Assembly: GCA_017311185.1 (NCBI GenBank)
Contig: JAESUZ010003088.1
Span: forward strand, 1,302,001 to 1,366,000
Direction: 5' to 3'
DNA length: 64,000 nucleotides
From: Proteles cristata cristata
Lineage: Eukaryota; Chordata; Mammalia; Carnivora; Hyaenidae
Under the pieces are notes generated by a model. That model ran no database searches. It saw nothing but the letters and a program-made list of their open reading frames with translations, and had not been told where the DNA came from. Shown piece by piece: positions 40,609-53,038 of the stretch; positions within the stretch are counted from its first letter, which is position 1, and the number at the start of each line of letters is the position of its first letter. The translations under genes were made by a program, and so were the position numbers.

Positions 40609-40892
40609 GGATAAAACATCAACATTGTACAATGACAAAATTGTTCAAGACTATTCTGATTTTTCACATATGTTAGGATTTGTACTCATAGGGACATTGA
40701 TTACATTACTTAGAGGAAACCTGAAAATTTTATAGTATATTATTTCCTGTTTCCTGAACCAAAGACTATTTGTTGAAGTAGGAAACACATTGTCTGGCAA
40801 TCTTTAGCCTCTGCTATATTATCTCTGCATCTAAACCTACTTGTATCCTCTCTGTAGTACTGGAATGAGTTTGCACATACATATGAGGAAAT

Positions 40893-41055
40893 TTTTTTTT
40901 TACTGTTTATTTTTGAAAGAGAGAGACAGAGCATGAGCGGGAGAGGGGGAGAGAAAAAGGGAGACACAGAATTGGAAGCAGGCTCCAGGCTCTGAGCCGT
41001 CAGCACAGAGCTCGATGCAGGGCCTGATCGCAAGCCCTGAGATCATGACCTGATA
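40893..41055 (-). mobile_element. SINEC lacking its tRNA head
   Basis: Reverse copy: TTATTTTTGAAAGAGAGAGA to TGAGATCATGACCTGATAAA. The box A end of the tRNA-like head is missing, so it was truncated or later deleted. Confidence 0.8.
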
Positions 41056-41699
41056 AATAAGCAGAGGATGTTGTTAAACTCTAAATATTGAAAAATCCTA
41101 CTTTCCATACTCATCAAGGTAGGAAATTTTGAATTTGGGACACAAAACAAGAAATGAATCCAGTAAAACACTTTCTGTACCTGTGGATTTTCTTGTTAGG
41201 ATTTGTCTTAGTCAAAATTAAGTGCTACTTTTAGAATTGTTGATCAGGTCAAGTCTGTCCTGGGAAAAATCAGAAGAGGAAGAACTCTGGTGTTGAGAGG
41301 TCTGCCTCTTACTTCTGACTCACAACACAGATTCATTAAGTGACTCAGGACAAATCAAATTCCCTGGCTTTCCCTTTCTTCTTAAAAGTAAAGGAGTTTG
41401 CCTATTTACAATCTCTTACGTCAGCCTCATCTACAAGATTCTGCATCTGTAAGCCACACTTAAGGAAATATCTTTACTCACATAATTACCTTCACTTACT
41501 GTAAAGCTATTAAAAACCATGCTTTAAAAAAGTGGTGTGGACAATACCTCCTTTCCATTTCATAGAGAAATAGGAAAACAATGTAAAGTATATAGGAAAA
41601 TAAAATCAAGTATGTTCAAATTAGCAACTTTTCATTTCTAGCTATACTAGGAAATAGTATTCTGATTTATATTTCATTCATTTAATAATTTCTAGAGAA

Positions 41700-42015
41700 A
41701 TATATATGGAGCTTCCACCTTAAGACAGACCTAGGGAATATAGCTGGCCTTAAAGTATCTTATACATATTAGAGGAGTAATTTATAAACAATGATTTCCA
41801 ACAGATTAAGAGAAAAATACTTAATAAAAGGAAAAGATACGGATAACAGGGAGATAAATCTAATGTGGTTGTACAGAGTGAGATTTTGCAGAAAACTCCT
41901 CTGTAGAAGTTGCTTTAAGTTGGAACCCGAAAAATGAGTTAGACAAAGAGGGTATAGGGGTCAGCACATTCCAGGAAGAAGGAATAGCATATGCAAAGAC
42001 TCTCATAATCTGTTC
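41700..42015 (+). repeat. Old interspersed repeat, family not named
   Basis: CAGCACATTCCAGGAAGAAG and GAATAGCATATGCAAAGACT belong to the same unnamed family as 14270-14760 and 60230-60960. Confidence 0.45.
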
Positions 42016-43154
42016 CTTCAAGCTCTTGGCATCCAAGCTTGTAAATGCACCTCTAACACATAAATAATGAAAAACTAGAGCAACAACCAAATGCTCACCA
42101 GAATTATGTTTATAATTATACTGTCATCTAAACTAATTTATATGCTAGAACTGAGGATATCTTAGTTTAGTACAATTCTCTCATAAGAATACTTAGACCT
42201 CACAAGTGGGTCTGAAATGCTTGGCTTTCTTTTTTTTCTATTTTCAGTGTCCAAACAGGAGTATGTGTCAAATTACTTAAACAGAATTACAGATTTCGGG
42301 AAAGATTCAGGACGTTCCATGTGAAGATGAACCAGCCTTTGTCAACGAGCATACCTCATCTGAATCACACAGTGTTTCCCAATTCCCCTAAGAACTGTAC
42401 ATAACTAGATTCACGGGAGAAAAGTCAATTTGTTAAACATAGTTAATGCCGTAGGGCATTAGGGTTTAAACTCTTTTGTGGAATCCCCTGTTGATCATTA
42501 CGTTTCACAATAAAGATGTACAGAGGACTCAAACTTGTTTCTTAATATAAGCATTAGTCTAAATACTTTGCTCATAATATTCACTTAAACTGAATACTCT
42601 TGGTGATTCTGTAGAAAGTGGAAATTTTCCCTCAGTGATGACTGGGATATACACAGAAATTGAGAATGGGCATAAATGTCAGATCTCTTTTCTCATGTAC
42701 ATCTGTATTTGTTTATTCAGAAAAGTTGAAATTGCTATGGGTCAAATAGTTCCTAATTTTGCTTTTCTATAGAGTTTTTGATAACTAAATATATACAGAG
42801 TTCAGACAAGTATACCAAAAACAGTAAAATCCAGAACATCTATATGTATACAAATACATATAGAGAGAGTGTGTCACCATTTACAATGATATTTAACGTG
42901 TACTGTCCAACCGAATTCCTACAGTAACACCACTGAACCAACATAGTTATTAGACAATTCATTTCACCAGTGGAAACAATGACATTTATAGAGATCATAT
43001 GTGCATAAGATCATGCATTTAATAAGTGTTGAACCCTGAAGTTATATGGTCATACAATACCTAAGACTATGTTTTATTCTACTAATCCACTTTGTTTCAA
43101 TTATTAAATGTAAAAATTAACACAGGAGGAGAGTACATAAATTAATTATTTAAA

Positions 43155-43232
43155 ACATTTGTTTATTTTTGAGAGCGAGAAAGAGCGAGGGAATTTTTGA
43201 GAGAGAGTGAGTGAGAGGTGCGCGCGTGCGCG

Positions 43233-43271
<39 letters not shown>

Positions 43272-43401
43272 AATCCAAAGCAGACTCCAGGCTCCAAGCT
43301 GTCAGCATAGACCCCGACACGGGGCTTGAACTCACAAACTGAGTGATTAATGTCCTGAGCCAATGTCTGATGTTCAACAGACTGAGCCACCCAGGCACCC
43401 C
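43155..43401 (-). mobile_element. SINEC with an internal Z-DNA-type repeat
   Basis: Reverse SINE (TTTGTTTATTTTTGAGAGCG at left, GAGCCACCCAGGCACCCC at right) whose purine-rich segment has expanded into GTGCGC and AC repeats. Confidence 0.88.
43218..43272. repeat. Alternating purine-pyrimidine (GC)n(AC)n tract
   Basis: 55 bases of strict alternation: GTGCGCGCGTGCGCGCGCGC core followed by AC units. Strong left-handed DNA candidate. Confidence 0.93.
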
Positions 43402-44251
43402 ATAAACTTATTTTTTAACCCATTTCTTCAGTCCCATGTTTCATATTATAGATTTATATTAACTTAACTTAGAATTAAATCACAAAAACTTTTTATGTTT
43501 AAAAAAATATATGTCATATGCATGATTACGTAAGATGGACAGGAAAAAAAAGTTCTGGTTGACTACACAGTTTCCTCTGACCTTCATACAACAGAACTGC
43601 ATATTTATTTAGCAGGAACACAACTTCAGCTTCTCAGGGAAAGGGGGCTTTATGACATCAGCTGCATTAAGTGTGCTGATTTCCTCCAGGGGAGGAGAGG
43701 GGGAAAAGGAAGCAACAGACACTGAACAATGAAAGAAATCGGAAGACCAGAGGAAAGCACTAATCGGAGGAAGGGAGGAGGAGCAGATGGCTTAGGAGGC
43801 AGACATGTGGGAATTGGGGGGAAAGGAAGTAATTGGCAAGGAGAGGTTGAATGCCAAATTCATGAAGGATCTGGAGGACACTGGGGATTTGGATGGGATG
43901 TGAGTCAGCTGCTTTTCACTAAAGTATCACACCAATGAGGGAAATCAAAGAAACCTAGAAAGACACAGAGGAAGCAGAAAAGGGTGGGAAAAAGAACTGA
44001 TGACACACTTTACTCTAACAACTGAATGTCTCTAGCATGGAATGGAAAGTGTTAAATAATTTTTTAAATGTATTACTGACGTTTTCTCCTAATTTCATTC
44101 ATGATTTTCAAATGCTTAACTGGCTTATGAAAAAAATGATAGAGGTAAAATGCTTCCATTTATTTTTAAACTATTTTTTTACTTACCTTGTATGAGTGTG
44201 ATTTTTTACTCATATATAAATCAATTCCTTTAAACAATCTAGGCTGAAGTT

Positions 44252-44340
44252 GACCAATTGTCCTGGTTTTCCCAGGACTGGGGGCTTTTGATGCAAATAC
44301 CAGGACAGTGCCTGGCAAGGTAGCATGGCTCTCCATCCCA
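44252..44340. repeat. Possible foldback DNA element
   Basis: TGTCCTGGTTTTCCCAGGAC near the left and ACCAGGACAGTGCCTGGCAA near the right are imperfect inverted repeats. Resembles a short palindromic DNA transposon; not named. Confidence 0.4.
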
Positions 44341-45387
44341 GCCAAGCCACCTTAAGAACAAATTATTAATACATTTGCTCAGCATGTTAAAATGCATTTA
44401 TGCTGTATTTTTCTACCTTTTTCAAACAAGGATGAGAAAAATCACTATACTTATGATGTGATAAGTAGATGAAATTGGGGATAAAATGGTTTCAAGAGTG
44501 AGTGTGGCTTTGATAGAAATAAGTATTTTATAATAAAACTATTTTCTCACCATCTAAATTATTTTTAAATCGAGTAAAAAAAGAACCAAACTTTTTAAGA
44601 CATATAGAATATTCATAGCATGCTACTATAGCATATAGAACAGGTTGGCCAAAATAATTAAAAATTAAATGCACGGCTTATCTCAAAGAATAGTACAAGT
44701 TGTTAAAAAGATGTTTATGTCACAAAGCTACATACAAAGGGAAGGAAAGAAGCATGTTTTATTCATCTGTGAATTTTAGCTCAAAAGCTAAGAATTTCAA
44801 ACATGGAAAGGTGAATGTCTTTTAAGCTTTTCTTTTAACTCATAAAATGAAATCATTCAGGATAAACGGCAGCCATAGGTTATCATGGAGAAACTAACTG
44901 TGATCTATTTCAGATAGATCTCACAATTTACATTATTCTGTTAGTGTTACGTGCTACTATATTTTATTATAGCTATACAAAATTGCTGAGCTACTGCATG
45001 AACAATATTTTCTTTAAGTCAATTTGCCATTCGTTATATAATTTCTCATAATTAATTTTTCAGCAATAACTTTTCACATGTGTATAGCTGATTATATTTG
45101 AACCTAGCTAATCCACAATTTTGGACAGTTAATTATATAACACATAAAGTTAAATAATCCACTGATTTATAACATCCTTTTTAATATAAATTTTTCTTTC
45201 CCTAAATGCCAATGTTTGTAAAGTTATTTATCATCCTCTTTAGATAATCACCTCATATCTTTTGAGGTAGAGCTTCTAGTGCCCACAATAAATATTTTTA
45301 GTTGATCTGAACTATAACCTTTGGTCTAATTTGAACATTTTCATGCCATCTTTATAAAACTGCTAAACTTTTCAATTTTTATAGATC

Positions 45388-45448
45388 TTTATGTTATAGT
45401 TTTCATTACTGGATATAATTTTTATGTTACAGTTTTCATTACTGGATG
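45388..45448. repeat. Two-copy local tandem duplication
   Basis: TTTATGTTATAGTTTTCATT... at 45388-45415 is repeated with one or two changes at 45421-45448, period 33. Confidence 0.85.
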
Positions 45449-46101
45449 AGTATTTGTTTTAATATGGACTACTTCTTAAATGTACCAATCCTAGTTTTAA
45501 GACCACCATAACCTTTACTGTGTGAACTAACCTTTCCAGACCCTGGCAAACCTAAGAATAATATTCTATACCAGAAGCTAAAGGTTACTGTCATTTTACT
45601 TTGACAGCAAATCAGAGTCATTATATATGTAGCAAGATCTGTGGAAATTATTAGGAATTGAGAATTTACTATTGTTCTTATATTCATTTGCTAATCTATA
45701 TCAAAAGGTTGAATTCCCAGTCATAAATCATCAGATCATATATAAATATATACAACTATCATTTTGTTTTATTAAAATAATGGTTATGAATTTGCTATCA
45801 CAATTTATCATAAGCTGAGGCAAACCATATAGGTACTATTACTTCATTTGTTACCACCTGGGTATTACTAGATAATATAGTATTTTAGTTTATGAATACA
45901 CTTGGGGTTTTGGTTATAATAACTAATTAAATAAGCTTTATTTTATAAGCTATGTTCTTTGAGAGACTGGCCACCTCCTTGTACCTAGGCCTGTAGTCCC
46001 CACTGCTATAATCATAGAGACCCAATAGAAGGGAAATCGATGCTTCAGTATGTGACCCCAAAACTGTATTGATTTATAATGAGGAAATTTGACATACAAT
46101 T

Positions 46102-46213
46102 TTTTTAATATTTTATTTTTTAAGTAATTTTTATCTCTGATGTGGGGCCCAACCTCATGACCCTGAAATCAAGAGTCACATGCTGTATTGACTGGAAAAG
46201 CCAAGTACCCCTG
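46102..46213 (-). mobile_element. Old SINEC
   Basis: Reverse old type: TATCTCTGATGTGGGGCCCA, CATGACCCTGAAATCAAGAG, AAGCCAAGTACCCC. Confidence 0.75.
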
Positions 46214-46287
46214 CCATATAATATTACATTAGTTTCAGGTGAAAACAAAACAGAAGATTAAAACTGTGCACTAAGTAAACAATATTG

Positions 46288-46470
46288 GGGTGGCTGGCTG
46301 GCTCAGTCAGTTGAAGGACTTACTCTTGATTTCGGCTCAGGTCATGATCCCGGGGTCAAGGGATCTAGCCCTATGTTGGGCTCTGCACTGAGCATGGAGT
46401 CTCCTTAAGATCCTTTCTCTCTCTTTCTCCACCCTCCTCTCCTGCTTGATCTTTCTCTCTCTCTCTCTCT
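46288..46470 (+). mobile_element. SINEC, older copy
   Basis: Forward: GGGGTGGCTGGCTGGCTCAG, GTTGGGCTCTGCACTGAGCA, then a CT run ending at 46470 next to a long purine tract. Confidence 0.83.
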
Positions 46471-46651
46471 AAGAAGGAAGAAAGGAAGAAAGGAAGAAAG
46501 GAAGGAAGGAGGGAAGGAGGAAGGAGGGAAGGGAGAGGAGAGGAGAGGAGAGGAGGGGAGGGGAGAGGAGAGGAGAGGAGAAGAGAAGAGAAGAGAAGAG
46601 AAGAGAAGAGAAGAGAAGAGAAGAAGAGAAGAGAAGAGAAAGAAAAGAAAA
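46471..46651. repeat. 181-base homopurine tract
   Basis: Purines only: GGAAGAAA units, GGAGG/GAGAGGA units, then AAGAG units. It directly follows a 20-base pyrimidine run (46451-46470). In the ROBO1 transcript it reads as a 181-base pyrimidine tract. Confidence 0.95.
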
Positions 46652-48527
46652 TGATATTAAAATCACCCAGGTCAACAAATATAAAATAAGTGGTACATTT
46701 TTCATAAACTTAATACCATTTTATAATGTTTTGGCATCAGTAGCTTTCTCTTCTCTCTTTACCAATGATTCTTCATTCTTTCAGAAAACCAAAATCATAC
46801 TAAAATTTTTCTTGAGCTTTTTTGGGTTTACTTGTCAGTTTTTATTTAACAAAATCCTATAACTGATCATCCTTATACATAAACCCTTTTATAATATAGG
46901 AAAATATTTATGATGTCTACTTTCTATTGTATTTAACTTTTCCTTTAATTCATGGGCAATTTTAGTTTTTTTATTAAAAACAAATTATTTTTTCAATATT
47001 TGGTATTACTTTTATTCCCCAATATTAACATTATCAATTTTTCACATTACAAAATAAACATCTTGAATTTAAGTACAATATTTCCCAAATACAATGAAAA
47101 CAACTAAATATATCACCCTTTGTAAAATATCTCTAATGTTCTACATCAAAGTAAAAAAAAAAAAAAGATTTCAGACCTCTGATTCATCTCTGTGAGAAAA
47201 TTTCATTTATTAATAATAATGGTTATGACTAATTCTCAGTCATATGAAGTAAATCTATTTAATCCAGCCTGCCAGTTAAACTACTTCTATTTCTAATTCT
47301 AAATATAAATACTCATGTTTAGAAAAAAAAAGGAAGAAAGAATAAACATTATCTAAGTCCTTCTTCAAATTATTCTAAGAAAGAAGCATCAGAAGAGTTC
47401 TAAAAGATTCTTCTGTCAGGCAGGAAAATAAGAAAATGCTATTTATACATTGCTGGTTTATAATCATCGTAGATCTAAAATTTGGCTCAGAATCCAGGTC
47501 AGTGTAAAAAGAAATGACTTAAGAACATCAAAAATACAGGTGCAGCTACAATTACCTATTTGCCCTTTTTTGTAAGGTGTGTCTTTGTTCTCACAGCTGG
47601 GAGAGTCGTACTTTAAATGTTCAACAAAGAAAGCCACCACATTAAAGAACTCTAGAAATTCCTAGAACCAAAAATGTAGCAATACCCATGCAATCTTCCC
47701 TTGCCTTTCATAAAGATATTATGTGCTTTAATCTCCTGTTCATCTGTGCTCAACGCATCGGGGAAAGAAATGAAAACAAAGACTTGAAAACAAAGCTTAG
47801 GAGAGAGGAATCACATAAAATATCTAATAACCAATATCTCTTAAGACTTTACTTTCAGTTTTGTGGGGGTGGAAGAACTGGAAATAACGTCATTCTGTTT
47901 CTGTCTTAAATTTTTTAATTACTCAGTTTGAATTTTGCCTAAAGGAAAAACAAAAACAAAAACAATTAGGATCTAAATAAGAACAGTAATTTTGAACTCA
48001 AACTGCTGATTATAATCTATTCATCTCCCTGCATGTAGAAATGTGCTTTTTACCTCTCGTGTTTTATCAGTTTCACAGCCATAATTTATACAAAACACAC
48101 AGATGGTCTTAAAAATAGCAAAAGTTTTGGATGTTACAACTTCCTAGCATATGGAACACTATCGTGGATCATCATTTTGGCAGCATTTAAATGATTTTAA
48201 AATTATTTATACATTAACATCTTGGCATTGTTTCATAGCGTTGGTTACTGCAACTTTAAATTGTTTGATCCCTGATTGGAGGCACTTCTTATACTGACGC
48301 TAAATTACTAATGAGTAGGGGAACTGGTGTCCTGTATTGAAAGTAGATAGCAGCACCTTCTGGACAACAAAGGGTAAATGAAGATCCAATAATGAATTAA
48401 ACATTTTGGCATAAACCATAACATCTCTTTACATTTCATATAGGATACAACAGGAGGTTCCAGGAATTATTAAAAAACACATTTAGCATGGCAGTTTTAA
48501 ACTGTTAACGTCACAGAAAATGAACAG

Positions 48528-48569
48528 ATACATGCATATGTGCGCGCACATGCGCGCACACACACACAC
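48528..48569. repeat. Alternating purine-pyrimidine tract
   Basis: 42 bases of strict alternation, including ATGTGCGCGCACATGCGCGC followed by AC units. The inner TGCGCGCA is self-complementary. Confidence 0.9.
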
Positions 48570-49499
48570 CTTTTAAGATTAAGTCTCACCTTTCAAAATG
48601 TGAGACTACGATCATCTTTATTACTTATCCACTATCTTAGATACAATATAAAAAAGAATTGTTTATTCTCTGTGTCTGATTTCAATCTTTCCAATCTCCT
48701 GAACCACTTCTGTGAGATTTCAACCCCTGGACTCCACCGAAACTGTTCTTGTGAAGGTCTAGTGGTTGAATTCTTACATTATGTGATGGACAGGCTGACA
48801 CTGACTCAGTCTTTGTCACCTCCGTAACACCCTGTCTTTGCTTGGCTGTCTTCTGCCTTCCCTTCTTTCTCATCCACTCCCTCTCAGTCTTCACTGCTCT
48901 TTCTGCCTGTCTCCCTGAGGGCTAAACATGGAGTCTTTTTGCCTTTCTACATGTAATCACTGCTTTGGTGATTTCAGCCTCCTGTTTTTAAATAATGCAT
49001 ACATAATGATGATTCCCATATCCATCAGGATAAGCTACATTAGTCTATGGTAAGAAATGTTCCCTGACGTAATACAACAAAGATTTCTGATTCGTTTGAT
49101 GTGTCTATCATGGGAAGACAGAGGTGTAGGGTGGAAAGTTTAGATACCCATAACTCGGGGACCCAGGCTCTATGAGTGTCCATGTTGTAGCTGCAATACT
49201 TGGAATGTGTCCTACTTGGTTGCCACATGAAGGCGGCAAAAAAATGCTGGAGGCTCACTCACTAGTATTTAATTTATTTAACTTCCACACAGCCCATAAA
49301 GCTGAACTAGTCAGATTGGTGTGCCCAACAGCAAAGAGACTGGGAAACAAAGTCTTTCATCTGCCCAGAAGCAGGGGACGATTGCGGTGTAATGAGTGCA
49401 TGCTATGTCTACCACAGCTCAATTTTTTCTCCAGTCTCGACCTCAATTCTGAATTTCTGACTCATGTTTCCAACTGCCTATTTGGCATTTGTACTTGGG

Positions 49500-50350
49500 A
49501 TATCTAATAAGTACTTCAAAATTGCAATGTCCCAAACCGAGCTCCTGATACTTCCAACCCCAAAATCTTCTTTCTACAATAAACGGCATCCCAATATTTT
49601 CAAGTGCTGAGACCAATCAGTTAAGGTAAGCCTGAACTCTTCTCCTTTCCTTACAAGCCACATCCAATCTGTTAGCAAATTCTGTTGGCTATTGATTCAC
49701 AGCAGATCCAGAATTTAACCACTACTCACTACTTCCCCTCCTAGCAGAATGATCCAAAACCACCATTTCCATCTTGCCTAGATGATCAAAATCTCCCAAA
49801 TAGTCTCTGTGTGTAATCATTGCTGTGTTTTCAGTGTGTTCTCAAGACAGCAGAGGATTCAGCTGCAAACCTCTGATGTTTTTTACTTCACTCAAGGGGA
49901 AAAAACAAATTATTTACAAGATCTCTAAGGTCCTACACAGTCTGGCTACTTGTTTCCCCAATATTATCTCCTACCAATCTCCCCTTTACTCAACACACAC
50001 TGACCACTTTGCCCCTTTAATAAAATGTATTAGGTACGCCCTGTGTTAGGGTGCTTAAACATACTGCTTTGTCTGCTTACTTTTCCAGGTACTTGTATAG
50101 GTCCCTCCCTCAATTTTCTCAGGTCTTTATGAGAAGCATTCTCTGGTCACCCTATTTAAAACTGAAATCCCACCCCTATCTTAATTAATCTGTCTATCTC
50201 ATCAGTATTTTTTTGATCTGATGATAGCCTAGCATATTAAATATTATACTATCTATTTTGGCTTTATCTGTACACTCACTCACAAAATATAAACTCCAGA
50301 AGGGCACTCGCCGATTTCTACTTAATGCTGCATCGCTGATGCTGAGAATT
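49500..50350 (+). mobile_element. L2 LINE relic
   Basis: AGCCACATCCAATCTGTTAG, AATTCTGTTGGCTATTGATT, AAGGTCCTACACAGTCTGGC and TATTATCTCCTACCAATCTC are L2-type text in order. Diverged, non-coding. Confidence 0.65.
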
Positions 50351-50841
50351 TTATCATTAATTTGTATTAAACCCGAATAGGTAATTAATCAGGAAAGATA
50401 TGAAGGAGGAAATGGGTAATAACGATTTCAGTGTGTTTGAATCATTCAGGCAGGAAAATGGAAATTACAGATAATGGTCACTAGGTGACTTAAAATACAT
50501 TTTTAAGGCAAAGTTATTGCCTTAATTGTGCATAAATCTAAAAGGAATCTGTTGTCATTAGTAAGGGAAGCATTTATTCCTATAGTCTCTACTCCCCTGT
50601 GCTCTTGACTTCACTTCCCAAAAACAACGTTGCACATACAGTTCACTTTTGCCATGTTTCTTTCCAGCACCTCTTAAACATATAGCTAGATTATTCTCAC
50701 CCCAATCACTAGAATTCTAAAAAGCCTTTGAGAGACTCATTCTAATTCAAATCAATGCAAGAAAAATGCTTGATTTTCTTCAAGGTCCCTAAAACCTTGT
50801 CTACTATAGCCTTCTCGATTTTAGTTTTCCCTATTTAATTC

Positions 50842-51060
50842 TTTTTTTTTTTATGTTTTATTTATTTCTAGGAGAGAGAGACAGCGTGAGCAGGGGAGGG
50901 TAGAGAGAGAGGGAGTCACAGACTGAAACAGGCTCCAGGCTCCGAGCTGGCAGTCAGCACAGAGCCCGACGTGGGGCTCAAACCCACAAACCGTGAGATC
51001 ATGACCTAAGTGAAAGTGGGAAAGTCGGACGCTTAACCGACTAAGCCACCCAGGCGCCCC
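50842..51060 (-). mobile_element. SINEC, youngest subfamily
   Basis: Reverse; exact 15-base duplication TTCCCTATTTAATTC at 50827-50841 and 51061-51075. Head CAGGCGCCCC. A local duplication 'gaaagtgggaaagtc' sits in the head. Confidence 0.95.
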
Positions 51061-51212
51061 TTCCCTATTTAATTCGTATGCTAATCTGCTAACTGGTTGT
51101 TCAGAAATAGTGTGAACTTTCATTAGGGCTATGTGGTCTGTGCTACAAATTTGTTCTTCTATACCTTTAGCAGTGACTTTTCCTTATACACATATTCTCC
51201 TTGGTAACTTTA

Positions 51213-51422
51213 TTTTTTTTAAATTTTGTAATGTTTATTCATTTTTGAGAAAGAGAGAGTGGGAGAGGGCCAGAGAGGGAGCAAGATACAGATCCAAACA
51301 GGCTCTAGGCTCTGAGCTGTCAGCACAGAGCCTGACGTGAGGCTCGAACCCATGAATCATAAGCTCCTGATCTGAGCTGAAGTCAGATGCCTAACTGACT
51401 GAGCCACTCAGACAGATGCCCC
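51213..51422 (-). mobile_element. SINEC, intermediate age
   Basis: Reverse: ATGTTTATTCATTTTTGAGA at left, ACTGAGCCACTCAGACAGAT and GCCCC at right. About 150 bases from the young copy at 50842. Confidence 0.87.
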
Positions 51423-52159
51423 ACTTCTGGGTACCTTTAAATCTTGGCCAATGAGTTCATAACAGAGTGTATGCGCAAAACAAAGAAACTTGTAAAGGGC
51501 AATAGTGTACAATCATAGAATCAATTAGAGTTCAGTTATTTGTGTGTTTTAGCAAACACCCGACAAGATAGAAAAGGCAAAGAAGTTATATAGAATAACT
51601 GACGTCAAGAAAATGCATCATTACTCCAGAGAGCAGAATCCTCTACTTGTATGACAGCAGGAATTTGAAATCCAATAATCTAGTCACACAATTTTATTTT
51701 ATATGAGATAAATCCATCACTTAAGCATCATTCAGAATGGGATTCTATTTTTCAGCACAATATTAAACTGTACAGAACACAAAAGCCATTTGAAAAGGAC
51801 AAAGAGATGAAAAAAAGTCCTGAAGTGACTTACAACACCTTTGGCGACGTACCATATTATCGAATCTTTAACAATTTTTACTGTAGCGTATGGAAATGTG
51901 ATATGCCCTAAATTATAGTAATAATTAAATCATGCATAAATGGGTTAACAATAAGACATTAAAGTAGAAATTGTACTTTTCTTTTACTAATCTCCACACA
52001 AAGCAGCATACATTTTCCTCACTCATTTCCATGTCCACACAGGGAAAACTGAAGTATGTTTATTTTTAAAAAAGTGCAAATGGGGGATGTGTAATCTTTT
52101 ATTTTAGAAACAAACTACTTCACTTTTCTCTCTCTTTTTTGGTGAAGAGATACACACTA

Positions 52160-52378
<219 letters not shown>

Positions 52379-52810
52379 TTATACTCAACTGTGACATATA
52401 CAGTCCTAATCTCCGAACTGCAGCAAGGAAACATTTATTATAACAAACTATTAGTAACAGCCACCTCGATATATCCTGGAGAAGCTATATTTACTTAAGA
52501 GACATATGCAACTTAGTAAAGATAACTGGCCTTAAGCTACACAACAGGGATAATCTGATATTCTCTATGGGCCAGCGGACAAGTGTATTTTGCTGCTTTG
52601 TACCCTCACAGTTAGCATTTGGCTTATCTTTAAGTTGCATTTCTTCTCTGCCTACTGCTAAAACTTCCCTATCCATGTGCTAATGAATACAACACAATCC
52701 TCCTTTCACTTATATGACACACTGAGATGATGCTTTCTATTAGGAAGTGAATTACATATTCATACAAACCAAAATAAATAGGCTTCCAAACATGTTCAGT
52801 TGAGTCATTT

Positions 52811-53038
52811 TATTTTATCTTATTTTTAATGTTTTATTTATTTCTGAGAGAGAGAGAGAGAGAGAAAGTGTGAGCAGGGGAGGGTCAGAGAGAGAGGGAG
52901 ATACAGAATCTGAAACAGTCTCCAGGCTCCGAGCTAGCTGTCAGCACAGAGCTCAACGCAGGGCTGGAACCCACGAACCGTGAGATCATGACCTGAGCCG
53001 AAGTCAGACGCTCAACTGTCTGAGCCTCCCAGGTGCCC
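52811..53038 (-). mobile_element. SINEC, intermediate age, upstream of the Ig2a exon
   Basis: Reverse: TTATTTATTTCTGAGAGAGA at left, CTGAGCCTCCCAGGTGCCCC at right. Imperfect duplication TTGAGTCATTTTA / TTGAATCATTTAA. Confidence 0.9.

Larger units (their letters stand above)
30620..40892. other. ROBO1: 10.3-kb intronic stretch without SINEC
   Basis: No SINEC copy is visible on either strand, against roughly one per 2 kb elsewhere. It does hold probable L2 (37650-37740) and MIR (38140-38300) relics, poly-A stretches and a CpG-enriched patch. No exon seen. Confidence 0.7.
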
